A DNA stretch of 21,158 nt from CAZIHO01 sp964538875 (GCA_964538875.1 CAZIHO010000060.1:1-21158); one strand, 5' to 3'; counted from the stretch's first letter, positions 7,064 through 15,017 are shown. Translations and numbers: made by a program. Notes: generated from the letters alone by a model not told the origin.

Positions 7064-8026
7064 TCAGTCCACGTACAGCGAGCTGACCGATTCACCGAGA
7101 TAGATGCGGCGGATGGTCTCGCCCAGCATCTGGCCGATGCTGATCTGGCGGATGCGGTCACAGTCCTTGGCTTCTGGACGCAAGGGAATGCTGTTGGTGA
7201 CCACCAGCTCGTCCAGCGCCGATGCCTTGATGTTGGCCACCGCCGACCCGGACAACACCGGATGGGTACAGTAGGCCAGCACCTTGGCGGCGCCATGTTC
7301 CTTTAAAGCCCGCGCCGCTTGGCAGAGGGTGCCGGCGGTATCCACCAAGTCATCGATGATGATGCAGGTGCGGCCCTCCACCTCGCCGATGATGTGCATC
7401 ACCTTGGCTTCGTTGGGACGGGGCCGCCGCTTGTCGATGATCGCCAGTTCTGCATCCAGGCGCTTGGCCAGGGCCCGAGCCCGTACCACGCCCCCCACGT
7501 CTGGCGATACCACCATCAAATTAGGATGGGTTTGTTGCCAAATGTCCCCCAGCAGCAGGGGCGAGGCGTACACATTGTCCACCGGGATGTCGAAGAAGCC
7601 CTGAATCTGGTCCGCGTGCAGGTCGACGGTCAGCACCCGGTCGGTGCCGGCGATACCGATCATCTTGGCCGCCAGGCGGGCGGTGATGGGCACCCGCGCC
7701 GAGCGGGGACGCCGATCCTGGCGTGCGTAGCCGAAATAGGGAATGACTGCCGTGATACGCCCGGCGGATGCCCAGCGCAGGGCGTCGATGATGACCAGCA
7801 ACTCCATCAAGTTGTCGTTGGTCGGGCGCCCGGTGGGTTGCACCACGAACACGTCCCGTCCCCGGACGTGTTCCTGAATCTCCACCATCAATTCACCGTC
7901 GCTGAAACGGCTCACCACCGCCTTGCCCAGGGGCAGGCTGAGGTGGGACACGATTTCCGCCGATAATTCCGGATTGGCGTTGCCGGAGAACACCATGATG
8001 TCTTTGGCGTCCACTGTGGGGTTCAC
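7064..8026 (-). CDS. prs: Ribose-phosphate pyrophosphokinase (PRPP synthetase)
   Basis: This enzyme makes PRPP from ribose 5-phosphate and ATP for nucleotide, His, Trp and NAD synthesis. The 320-residue protein has the family N-terminus IMVFSGNANPEL and the ATP-binding region FGYARQDRRPRSARVPI (about 98-114). The metal-binding VDLHADQIQGFF follows around 134-145, and the PRPP loop DDLVDTAGT is at 225-233. I take the start as the GTG at 8026, because AGGAGA (8039-8034) stands seven bases before it. It adds about nine residues to the usual N-terminus. It follows tRNA-Gln and is closed by the terminator at 6951-6989. Confidence 0.97.
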   Translation of the reverse strand: MNPTVDAKDIMVFSGNANPELSAEIVSHLSLPLGKAVVSRFSDGELMVEIQEHVRGRDVFVVQPTGRPTNDNLMELLVIIDALRWASAGRITAVIPYFGYARQDRRPRSARVPITARLAAKMIGIAGTDRVLTVDLHADQIQGFFDIPVDNVYASPLLLGDIWQQTHPNLMVVSPDVGGVVRARALAKRLDAELAIIDKRRPRPNEAKVMHIIGEVEGRTCIIIDDLVDTAGTLCQAARALKEHGAAKVLAYCTHPVLSGSAVANIKASALDELVVTNSIPLRPEAKDCDRIRQISIGQMLGETIRRIYLGESVSSLYVD

Positions 8027-8098
8027 GGCTAGGTCTCCTGTGATGACAACGGCGGCGCCCGCTGTGACACCGACCAGGATGGGGTCGGCGGATAGAAT

Positions 8099-8173
8099 TG
8101 GCTGGGGTGCCAGGATTCGAACCTGGGAATGCTGGGATCAAAACCCAGTGCCTTGCCGCTTGGCGACACCCCA
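8099..8173 (-). tRNA. tRNA-Gln (anticodon TTG)
   Basis: The minus strand folds as a full cloverleaf. The acceptor arms are TGGGGTG and CACCCCA, the anticodon stem CTGGG/CCCAG encloses TTTTGAT with anticodon TTG, and the T-arm carries GGTTCGAATCC. The discriminator is G, and the 3' CCA is genome-encoded (8101-8099). It reads glutamine codons (CAA, and CAG by wobble). It lies 16 bases after ispE and about 70 bases before prs, so it is likely processed from an ispE-prs transcript, an arrangement common in gammaproteobacteria. Confidence 0.97.
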
Positions 8174-8189
8174 AAGAAAATATCTCGGT

Positions 8190-9041
8190 CTAACCGTCTC
8201 CCAGCCGGTCCAGCAGGGGAGAGCGATTCAGTCCCCGGGCCACGAAACCCCGCCAAGCGCGCGGTAACTCGGCCAGCGCCCGGTGGGCCAGGTCCGGCTC
8301 CGGAAACTCCGCGAACACGCAGGCGCCGGTTCCGGTGAGCCGGGCGGTCGCCCAGCGCTCCAGCCAATCCATGGCGGTTGCCACCGCTGGGTAGAGATTT
8401 CTCACCAGAGGTTGGCAATCGTTGACCTGATCGCCCGCGAGAAAGTCGGCAATTTTGATCCGTGGTGAATCCCGTGTCAATTCTTTCGCGCCGAATACCG
8501 CCGCCGTGGCGACCTGGCAATCCGGGATCAGCACCAGATACCAGGCCGGGGCTAGCTCGATGGGCGTCAAGCGTTCGCCGACGCCTTCGCCCCAGGCGGA
8601 TCGTCCGCCCACGAATAGGGGCACGTCCGCCCCCAGCCCGAGACCCAGTTCCGCCAGGCGCTCCTGGGAAAGGCCTAAATTCCACAGGTGATTCAGCACC
8701 AGCAAACTGGTGGCGCAGTCGGAACTGCCGCCCCCCAAGCCGCCGCCCAGGGGTATGCGCTTGTGCAGCTGGATATCGGCGCCCAGTCGGCAGCCGGTCT
8801 CCTGTTGGAGCAGCCGTGCCGCCCGCACCACCAGATCCTGGGCTTCCGGAACCTCCGGCGCTCCGCCGAGGCGGCGGATGAGGCCATCGTCCCGGAGCCG
8901 GAACTCCAGTTGGTCGCCCCAGTCCAGCAGTTGAAATACTGTCTGGAGTTCGTGGTAGCCATCCGGGCGCCGCCCTACCACCCGCAGCATCAAATTGAGC
9001 TTGGCGGGGGCGGGCCAGAACCGCGCGCCGGGGGATTCCAT
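8190..9041 (-). CDS. ispE: 4-diphosphocytidyl-2-C-methyl-D-erythritol kinase
   Basis: This GHMP kinase phosphorylates CDP-methylerythritol in the MEP isoprenoid pathway. The 283-residue protein begins with the usual WPAPAKLNLMLRVVGRRPDGYH. The expected catalytic pair is Lys14 and Asp139 (in GADVPLF). The ATP-binding glycine loop PLGGGLGGGSSDCAT lies at about 97-111, and a C-terminal LTGTGACVFAEF motif is present. It starts 15 bases after the TPR lipoprotein gene, with only a weak ribosome site, so coupling is likely. The outer-membrane chaperone gene lolB, which often precedes ispE in this class, is not between them. Confidence 0.97.
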   Translation of the reverse strand: MESPGARFWPAPAKLNLMLRVVGRRPDGYHELQTVFQLLDWGDQLEFRLRDDGLIRRLGGAPEVPEAQDLVVRAARLLQQETGCRLGADIQLHKRIPLGGGLGGGSSDCATSLLVLNHLWNLGLSQERLAELGLGLGADVPLFVGGRSAWGEGVGERLTPIELAPAWYLVLIPDCQVATAAVFGAKELTRDSPRIKIADFLAGDQVNDCQPLVRNLYPAVATAMDWLERWATARLTGTGACVFAEFPEPDLAHRALAELPRAWRGFVARGLNRSPLLDRLGDG

Positions 9042-9056
9042 GGGGGGCTGGCGGGT

Positions 9057-10784
9057 CTAGGGGACCTGGAAGCGTTCCTTGGCCTTGAGCACATGCTCGG
9101 ACTTGGGATCCTTGGCTAGGATCCCGTCCCAGACCTGGAGCGCCTCGTCCCGCTGGCCGTTGACCCACAGCACCTCGCCTAGGTGGGCGGCAATTTCGCC
9201 GTCCTTCAAGAGATCATAGGCCCGGCGCAGGTAGGTCAGGGCTTGGTCCCGGTTGCCGAGCCGGTATTGGATCCAGCCCATGCTGTCCAGAAACGCGGGA
9301 CTATCCGGTTTTTGGGCCAGGGCCCGCTCGATGTAGCCGAGGGCTTCTGGATAGCGGTCGGTTTGATCCGCCAGGGTGTAGCCCAGGGCATTGAGGGCGT
9401 CGCCATGGTTCGGATCCTTTTTCAGGATCTGCTGGAGATCCCGTTCCAGGATGTCTAGCCGGCCCATGGCGACACCGACCATGGCACGGGTATAGAGCAG
9501 ATCCGCGTCTTCCGGCTTCTTGGCCAGGGCTTCGTCCAGGACCCCCACGGCCAGCGGATATTGTTTGGCATCCCGCAAAATCTCCGCTTCCACCAGGGTC
9601 AACTCGGTGAGGTCGTGGTTGGTTTGGCCCCGCAGTTGTTGAATCATCTCCCTGGCCAGACGCAGATCCCCCAACTGACCCCGCAGGCGCGCCGCCCGCA
9701 GTTGCGCCTCGAAGCGCCGCTTGCCGTCTGCCTTTAGATACCAGGCCAGTGCCTTGTCCTTGGAACCTTCCAGTTCCTCCACCTGGCCCAGGTAATAAGC
9801 CGCCTCGCTACGCCGTTCCTTGCCGGCGTATAGGGTTTCGAAGGATTGCCGGGCGTCGGCCAAGTCCTTGAGTTCCAAAGACAGGACGCCGAGCGCGAAC
9901 AGCACGTCATCCTCGCCCGGCCTTTCCTTCAATAGTTGGCGGAACTGTTCCCGGGCGGCCGTCAGGTCCTCCTGCTCCAGCAGCAGCCGGGCGTAGGTGC
10001 CCCGCAACAGGCCATCCTCCGGGGATTCCTTGAGGAATTGCTCCAGGGCGGCCCGGGCCTCTGCCTTTTTATCCTGCTCTGTGAGCATGCGCACTAAGAA
10101 AGCTTTGGCTTCGCTAGAATCCGGCCGTGCCGCCAGCACCCGCCGGGCCAGTTGCTCCGCTTCCGCGAAGTGGTGCATCCCGGCTTCCAGAACCGCCAGC
10201 GCCAGCAGGGCATCCGGATCCTGATTGTCCGGACCAGCCAAGCGCCGCATCAGTTGCAAACGCATGTCCTTGTCCGCCACCTTGGTCAGCAGGGTCGCCA
10301 CCAGCAGATAGCCATTGCCGGCACTGGCGTTTTGCAGGTCTACCACCCGCCGCAGCTTGTCCGCCGCCGGATCTAGGTTGCCCCGTTGCGCCTCGATCAG
10401 GGCGGCGATTTGCAGGGCGCTCAAGTCGTCGGGCTTGAGTTGCAGCCAGTAGTTGGCCGCGTCCATGGCCGCGCCGAGATCCTTGGCGGCCAAGGCGGCC
10501 TTGGTGGCCAATTCCGCCAATTCCGGGCTGGAGGACAGACGGGCCGCCGCCAGGTAATGGGGATGGGCTTGGTCGAAACGATCCCGCTGGGTCGCCACTT
10601 CCCCGGCCAGGACGCCGTACACCAGATCTGGGACCTGTTGGTACTCGACCTTGAGCGCCGGCGCCGTCGCGGGCACCACCGGGATGGTCTCCGGGATCGG
10701 CTGCTGTTCCTGGGGCGCCAAGGCCCCGCAGGCAGTGATGCCCACGGCCAGCAGGGTCGCCGAGACGGGTTTGAATGAAAACAT
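9057..10784 (-). CDS. TPR-repeat lipoprotein
   Basis: This 575-residue protein is built almost wholly of tetratricopeptide repeats. It starts with a lipoprotein signal whose lipobox is I-T-A-C, giving Cys19 as the lipidated residue. A Pro-rich linker follows (about 25-45), and then helical TPR units run to the end. Clear copies occur near KKDPNHGDALNALGYTLAD and KPDSPAFLDSMGWIQYRLG. It is probably a periplasm-facing lipoprotein acting as a protein-binding scaffold; the partner is unknown. TPR proteins of this size are common just upstream of lolB-ispE in gammaproteobacteria. No enzymatic motif is visible. Confidence 0.88.
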   Translation of the reverse strand: MFSFKPVSATLLAVGITACGALAPQEQQPIPETIPVVPATAPALKVEYQQVPDLVYGVLAGEVATQRDRFDQAHPHYLAAARLSSSPELAELATKAALAAKDLGAAMDAANYWLQLKPDDLSALQIAALIEAQRGNLDPAADKLRRVVDLQNASAGNGYLLVATLLTKVADKDMRLQLMRRLAGPDNQDPDALLALAVLEAGMHHFAEAEQLARRVLAARPDSSEAKAFLVRMLTEQDKKAEARAALEQFLKESPEDGLLRGTYARLLLEQEDLTAAREQFRQLLKERPGEDDVLFALGVLSLELKDLADARQSFETLYAGKERRSEAAYYLGQVEELEGSKDKALAWYLKADGKRRFEAQLRAARLRGQLGDLRLAREMIQQLRGQTNHDLTELTLVEAEILRDAKQYPLAVGVLDEALAKKPEDADLLYTRAMVGVAMGRLDILERDLQQILKKDPNHGDALNALGYTLADQTDRYPEALGYIERALAQKPDSPAFLDSMGWIQYRLGNRDQALTYLRRAYDLLKDGEIAAHLGEVLWVNGQRDEALQVWDGILAKDPKSEHVLKAKERFQVP

Positions 10785-10941
10785 AGGCTGTTTGGATACC
10801 TAGAGGGCAAGTAAGGAGGCTGATCGGAGCCTGGGCTCCGGCCGCGAGATGGGAGTCAGTATAGCGACCCGGATTCAGGAGCCGTTAGGGATCCGTCCGC
10901 AACCAGTACCGGCCGCTGCTCCCGTAGGGCTTGCTGGGCCG

Positions 10942-10955
10942 CGCTGGTACCAGCG
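10942..10955. repeat. 14-bp perfect palindrome upstream of the TPR gene
   Basis: CGCTGGTACCAGCG is a perfect 14-bp palindrome in the 202-base gap between the ODP-like gene and the TPR lipoprotein gene. A smaller perfect dyad (CGGAGCC/GGCTCCG, 10825-10840) lies nearer the TPR start. Either could be an operator for the downstream minus-strand operon. No convincing promoter boxes could be picked next to them. Confidence 0.35.
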
Positions 10956-10986
10956 GTGCCGCGACCCTAGGTTAGTCGAAAGGCCC

Positions 10987-11775
10987 CTAATCCGCCGGTA
11001 CTTGATAGTTAGCCTGGGTCATGAGGTCCACGCCGCATTCCAGGTGTTCAATCCAATCCAGAAAATCCGCCACCACCTGGGCGCCGACGAAGGCGCGGCC
11101 GTGTTGGGGCACGATGGCGGCCACGTCCAGGGTGCGAATCATGCGCGCCCAGAAGCGGCAGACCCGGTTGGAATTGATGTAGCGGCGATGGAATTCGTCC
11201 ATGCTGGGCAGGGCTGGGGCCAACTCGGTGATGGGTTGGTCCAGTTCCTCGATGGCGGCCAGGTTGGCGCCGATGTCCCCGGAAAACAGGATGCGGCTCT
11301 TGGGGTCATAAAAGCAGAAGTTGCCTTCCGCGTGCATGAAGTGGGCCGGCAACGCCTTGATTTTAATGCCGCCCAAGGACAGGTTGGCGCCCTGGTCCGG
11401 GATAGTGATGATGCGCCCCTCCATTTTGCCGGGCCGGGTGACGTGGGGGACAAAGCGTTCCCAAAGCGCGGGCACCACCACCTGGCAGTCGGTTCCCACC
11501 AGCCATTTGCTCACCGAGGCCACCGTGTCCGGGTCCTGGTGGGATGCGATCACATAGTCCAGCTTCTTGACGTTCATGTAGTGGCTGATGGCGATGAACA
11601 GACGCGTGTAGGTCAGCTCGCCGCCCGGATCCAGCAGGGCGGCGTGGTCCTGGTCCAGGATCATGAATTGGTTGGCTTGGATCGCGGATGGGGGCGTTGC
11701 CGCTTGTCCGCCAGTGACCAGGTCCCGGAAAGCCACGCAAATATGCTTGCCGTCGTTATAAATTTCCGTCGCCAT
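10987..11775 (-). CDS. Oxygen-binding di-iron protein, metallo-beta-lactamase fold (ODP/flavodiiron-like)
   Basis: This 262-residue stand-alone metallo-beta-lactamase domain is of the flavodiiron type. Candidate di-iron ligands are His79, Asp81 and Asp83 in SHQDPD, His148 in HFMHAEGNF, Asp167 in LFSGDIGA, and His225 in VPQHGRAF. This follows the HxE/DxD...H...D...H order of flavodiiron proteins, with Thr at the position of the second histidine in HxExDH. There is no flavodoxin domain, so it cannot accept electrons from FMN in cis. Such proteins (ODP) are known as O2-binding sensor or scavenger modules. The ATG has GAGGAA six bases upstream. It is divergent from yhcC-ubiU-ubiV, which supports an oxygen-related role by inference. 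Confidence 0.88.
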   Translation of the reverse strand: MATEIYNDGKHICVAFRDLVTGGQAATPPSAIQANQFMILDQDHAALLDPGGELTYTRLFIAISHYMNVKKLDYVIASHQDPDTVASVSKWLVGTDCQVVVPALWERFVPHVTRPGKMEGRIITIPDQGANLSLGGIKIKALPAHFMHAEGNFCFYDPKSRILFSGDIGANLAAIEELDQPITELAPALPSMDEFHRRYINSNRVCRFWARMIRTLDVAAIVPQHGRAFVGAQVVADFLDWIEHLECGVDLMTQANYQVPAD

Positions 11776-11885
11776 GAGAAATTCCTCGGGTGCCCGGCCA
11801 ATGGGGACCCCTCTACTTGGAGTTATCGGCGTATTTTCCGGGTTTCCTAGGGGAACTTCATCCCGGATTTGGCTTTTGGCTGGGT

Positions 11886-11905
11886 AAAAAACCGGGTATT
11901 CCCGG
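11886..11905 (-). terminator. Terminator-like hairpin in the leader of the ODP-like gene
   Basis: On the minus strand CCGGG (11905-11901), loop AATA and CCCGG (11896-11892) are followed directly by six T (11891-11886). The stem is short but pure GC. No minus-strand gene lies upstream. It therefore either blocks antisense transcription from the yhcC side or acts as an attenuator about 110 bases before the ODP-like start. Confidence 0.5.
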
Positions 11906-11942
11906 ACGATTGGCGCTCAATAAGAACCATGGACCTCAATAG

Positions 11943-11980
11943 CCGGATCCGGCGGCTTTCCGCGGTGCGGGTCCGGATCC
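11943..11980. repeat. Two CCGGATCC sites spaced 30 bp
   Basis: The 8-mer CCGGATCC occurs at 11943-11950 and again at 11973-11980, exactly 30 bp (about three helical turns) apart. The first copy extends to the palindrome CCGGATCCGG. They lie 31 bases upstream of the candidate -10 for yhcC. Same-face spacing is what a dimeric regulator would use, but no regulator can be named. Confidence 0.35.
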
Positions 11981-12114
11981 CTGGGGATGGCGACCGGGGC
12001 GGCTGAATTGCATAATAAAGGCCGGTTTCAGGACTCAGGTTCAAACCCCAGGCAAGGCGCCGCGTCCGGCTGACGCCCGCTTCACTCCAAAACCGCACCC
12101 GCTACTGAAGTTTT

Positions 12115-13089
12115 ATGACGCTATCCGAGTTTGTTCCCACCTTTGGCCAGTTCCTGTTGCGGCGCTACGGGGAGCGGGTGCATAAGGTGGCCATCGACGC
12201 CGCCTTTACCTGCCCCAACCGGGACGGCAGCAAGGGGCAGGGGGGCTGCAGCTTCTGCAATAACGTGTCCTTCAGCCCCAACGGCCGGCGTCCGGCACCC
12301 ATCGAAGAGCAAATCGCCGCCGGCCGGGCGGTGGTTGGTAAGCGCACCGGGGCCATTAAGCTGCTGGCTTATTTCCAAGCCTATACCAATACCTACGGGG
12401 ACCTGGAGCGCTTGGCCCATTCCTACGGGGTGGCCCTGGCCCAGCCCGGTGTGATCGGCCTGTCGGTGGGCACCCGCCCGGATTGCGTGGGGGAGGGGGT
12501 CATCGACCTGCTGTGCTCCTACCGAGACCAGGGCTATGAGGTGTGGCTGGAATTGGGGCTGCAATCCGCCTTTGACGAGACCTTGGCGCGGGTCAACCGG
12601 GGGCATGGCTTCGAGGAATACCGGGTCACGCTACGGGCGGCCCGGCGCCGGGGCTTGCCGGTCTGCACCCATCTGATCGCCGGGTTGCCTGGCGAAACCG
12701 GCTGGCATACCCAGGAGACCCTGCGGCGGGTGCTGGACCTGGGCGTGGACGGCTTGAAGGTACATCCCCTGCATGTGGTGCGGGGCACGGCGTTGGCCAA
12801 CGAATGGCGGCGCGGGGAATATCAGCCCCTGACCCTGGCGGATTACGTGACCCAGGTCGCGGACCTAGTGGAACTCTGTCCGCCGGAAGTGGTATTCCAC
12901 CGCCTCACCGGCACCGCCAGTCCGGACATTCTGCTGGCGCCGGCCTGGTGCGCCAAGAAATGGGCGGTGCTCAACGCCATCACCCAGGAACTAGCCAATC
13001 GACGCCAGTCCGGGGCCTGGTCCGGACCCATCAGCGAGGAATCATCGGCATGGAACTGGTCTGTCCCGCAGGCAATTTGCCGTCCCTGA
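12115..13089 (+). CDS. yhcC: TIGR01212-type radical SAM protein YhcC
   Basis: This 324-residue radical SAM protein is of the YhcC (TIGR01212) family, whose biochemical role is, to my knowledge, not established. The [4Fe-4S] cluster cysteines are Cys33, Cys45 and Cys48 in FTCPNRDGSKGQGGCSFC, the family's characteristic stretched cysteine motif. Other family marks are IKLLAYFQAYTNTYG, VGTRPDCVGEGVIDLL, WLELGLQSAFDETL and HLIAGLPGE. The end overlaps ubiU by 40 bases in another frame, so coupling with ubiU and ubiV is tight. In E. coli yhcC is not next to ubiUV; linkage here suggests a shared low-oxygen role, by inference. A weak GAAG is the only ribosome site seen. Confidence 0.93.
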   Translation: MTLSEFVPTFGQFLLRRYGERVHKVAIDAAFTCPNRDGSKGQGGCSFCNNVSFSPNGRRPAPIEEQIAAGRAVVGKRTGAIKLLAYFQAYTNTYGDLERLAHSYGVALAQPGVIGLSVGTRPDCVGEGVIDLLCSYRDQGYEVWLELGLQSAFDETLARVNRGHGFEEYRVTLRAARRRGLPVCTHLIAGLPGETGWHTQETLRRVLDLGVDGLKVHPLHVVRGTALANEWRRGEYQPLTLADYVTQVADLVELCPPEVVFHRLTGTASPDILLAPAWCAKKWAVLNAITQELANRRQSGAWSGPISEESSAWNWSVPQAICRP

Positions 13090-14045
13090 AGGCGGCGGTG
13101 GATAACGGCGCCAACGCGGTCTACATGGGCCTGCGGGACGCCACCAACGCCCGCCATTTCCCAGGTCTCAACTTCGACCAGGCGCGGGCCCGGGAAGGTC
13201 TGGAATATGCCCGGCGGCGGGGCGTCAAGGTGTTCATGGCCATCAACACCTATCCCCAGGCGGACAACTGGGAAGTCTGGCGGCAGGCGGTGGACATGGC
13301 GGCGGGGCTGGGCGTGGATGCCCTGATCCTGGCGGACATCGGCGTCTTGGACTATGCCGCCAACCGCTGGCCGGACTTGGCGCTGCATCTATCGGTGCAG
13401 GCGTCCAGCACCAATTACGAGGCCCTGCGCTTTTACCGGGAGGCATTCGGCATCCGCCGGGCGGTGATTCCCCGGGTGCTGTCCCTGGCCCAGGTCCAGC
13501 ACATCGTCGAGCACAGCCCGGTGGCCATCGAGGTGTTCGGCTTCGGCAGTCTGTGCGTCATGGTGGAGGGCCGCTGTCTGTTGTCCTCCTATTGCTGCGG
13601 CCAATCCCCCAATACCTATGGCGCCTGTTCCCCAGCGGAAGCGGTGGAGTGGCGGGACACCGCCCAGGGACTGGAAGCGCGATTGGGCGGGGTGTTGACC
13701 GACCGCTACGGGCCCGGCGAGGAAACCGGCTATCCCACCGTTTGCAAGGGCCGCTATCAGGTGGGGGACCAGGTGTTCTACGCCCTGGAGGAACCCACTA
13801 GCCTCAATACCCTGGAGATTCTGCCGGATCTGTTGGCGGCCGGCGTGCAGGCCATCAAGATCGAGGGTCGGCAACGTACCCCGGCCTACGTGGCCCAGGT
13901 CACACGGGTATGGCGCCAAGCCATCGACGCCTGCCGGGCCAACCCAGCGGCGTTCCAAGCCCGGGCCGACTGGACCCGGGAACTGGCCAAGGTGGCCGAG
14001 GGTGCCCAGACCACCCTGGGTGCCTATCACCGGCCCTGGCAGTAA
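13050..14045 (+). CDS. ubiU: Anaerobic ubiquinone hydroxylation protein UbiU (peptidase U32 family)
   Basis: UbiU works with UbiV and UbiT in the O2-independent hydroxylation steps of ubiquinone synthesis, using prephenate-derived hydroxyl rather than O2. The 331-residue protein has the U32 opening MELVCPAGNLPSLKAAVDNGA and the NTYPQ and VQASSTN motifs. The four [4Fe-4S] cysteines are at 169, 176, 193 and 232, exactly the E. coli numbering. It is not a protease in practice despite the family name. The ATG at 13050 has GAGGA nine bases upstream and lies inside the end of yhcC. ubiV follows after 20 bases. ubiT is not in the window. Confidence 0.96.
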   Translation: MELVCPAGNLPSLKAAVDNGANAVYMGLRDATNARHFPGLNFDQARAREGLEYARRRGVKVFMAINTYPQADNWEVWRQAVDMAAGLGVDALILADIGVLDYAANRWPDLALHLSVQASSTNYEALRFYREAFGIRRAVIPRVLSLAQVQHIVEHSPVAIEVFGFGSLCVMVEGRCLLSSYCCGQSPNTYGACSPAEAVEWRDTAQGLEARLGGVLTDRYGPGEETGYPTVCKGRYQVGDQVFYALEEPTSLNTLEILPDLLAAGVQAIKIEGRQRTPAYVAQVTRVWRQAIDACRANPAAFQARADWTRELAKVAEGAQTTLGAYHRPWQ

Positions 14046-14065
14046 CCCTGAGGTTGAATCCGCCG

Positions 14066-14947
14066 ATGAAACTCTCCCTAGGCCCGATTCTCTATTACTG
14101 GCCCCGCGAACAACTGCTGGACTTCTACACCCAGGCGGCCCATTGGCCCCTGGACATCATTTATCTGGGCGAGACCCTCTGCTCTAAGCGGCGCGCCCTG
14201 GACTTGGACGACTGGCTGAACCTGGCGGAACGACTCCAGGACGCGGGCAAGCAGGTCGTCTTGTCCACCCTGGCGCTGCTAGAAGCCGAGTCGGAACTCA
14301 AGACCCTACGCCGCATTTGCGCCAATGGCCGGTTCCTGGTGGAAGCCAACGATCTGGGCGCGGTCCAGTTGTTGGCGGAGCAGGGGGTGGATTTCGTCAG
14401 CGGCGTGGGGGTCAACATCTACAACCCCCGCACCCTGGCGATTCTGGCGGAAAGGGGGCTCAAGCGCTGGGTATTGCCGGTGGAACTGGGCCGCTCCAGC
14501 CTGGCTGGCATCCAGCGTCAACGGCCAGCCGGGGTGGAAACCGAAGTGCTGGCGTTCGGGCGCCTGCCTCTGGCCTATTCGGCGCGCTGCTTCACGGCCC
14601 GCTCCCACAATCTGCCCAAGGACGACTGCCAATTCCGCTGTATCGACTATCCGGAGGGCCGGGTGCTCTCCACCAAGGACCAGGAGCCGTTCCTGGTGTT
14701 GAACGGCATCCAGACCCTGTCCGCCCGCACCACCAATCTGCTGCCCTTCCTGGACGAGCTGCGCCAACTGGATGTGGACGTGTTGCGCCTGAGTCCCCAA
14801 CCCCGGCATACGGAAACCCTGGTGCGGCGCTTCGCCGCCTGCCTGGGGGGGGACGACGACCCGGCCCAGGCCGCCCAAGCCCTGACCGCCCTGCTGCCTC
14901 TGGGCGCCAGCGATGGCTATTGGCGGGACACGGCGGGCATGTTGTAA
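14066..14947 (+). CDS. ubiV: Anaerobic ubiquinone hydroxylation protein UbiV (peptidase U32 family)
   Basis: UbiV forms a heterodimer with UbiU for O2-independent ubiquinone synthesis. The 293-residue protein starts MKLSLGPILYYWPRE, with the family's YLGETLCSKRR carrying Cys39. The other three cluster cysteines, Cys175, Cys188 and Cys192, keep the 13- and 4-residue spacing of E. coli Cys180, Cys193 and Cys197. The five-residue shift reflects a small deletion before them. It follows ubiU by 20 bases, with GAGG upstream at a longish spacing. No intrinsic terminator is seen directly after its stop. Confidence 0.96.
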   Translation: MKLSLGPILYYWPREQLLDFYTQAAHWPLDIIYLGETLCSKRRALDLDDWLNLAERLQDAGKQVVLSTLALLEAESELKTLRRICANGRFLVEANDLGAVQLLAEQGVDFVSGVGVNIYNPRTLAILAERGLKRWVLPVELGRSSLAGIQRQRPAGVETEVLAFGRLPLAYSARCFTARSHNLPKDDCQFRCIDYPEGRVLSTKDQEPFLVLNGIQTLSARTTNLLPFLDELRQLDVDVLRLSPQPRHTETLVRRFAACLGGDDDPAQAAQALTALLPLGASDGYWRDTAGML

Positions 14948-15017
14948 CGCCGGGCCGATGCGTGACACGACACTCATGTGGCGCCACAACTGGCTGATGG
15001 CCGTTCTAGCGGAGCGT

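Larger units (their letters stand above)
11776..12114. other. Divergent intergenic region, ODP-like gene / yhcC
   Basis: This 339-base divergent regulatory region has no credible gene. It holds a terminator-like hairpin on the ODP side (11886-11905), paired CCGGATCC sites (11943-11950 and 11973-11980) and a CATAAT at 12011-12016. The CATAAT matches the sigma-70 -10 box at 5 of 6 positions and lies about 100 bases before yhcC. Its -35 (TGGCGA with a 17-base spacer) is poor. I found no TTGAT-N4-ATCAA FNR box. Confidence 0.55.

Noticed and set aside
8029..9168. Minus-strand open frame of 379 codons
   Set aside because: It overlaps ispE and tRNA-Gln in another frame; composition is Arg/Gly/Pro-rich with no known motif.
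10849..11850. Plus-strand open frame of 333 codons
   Set aside because: It is antisense to the ODP-like gene, whose metal-ligand motifs and ribosome site are clear.
11988..12014. TGGC...TTGCA resembling a sigma-54 promoter before yhcC
   Set aside because: The two elements are far too distant for -24/-12 boxes, which need a fixed short spacer.
11847..12098. Minus-strand 83-codon frame in the ODP/yhcC gap, considered as a leader gene
   Set aside because: It has no ribosome site and no recognisable sequence, and it runs through the terminator-like hairpin.
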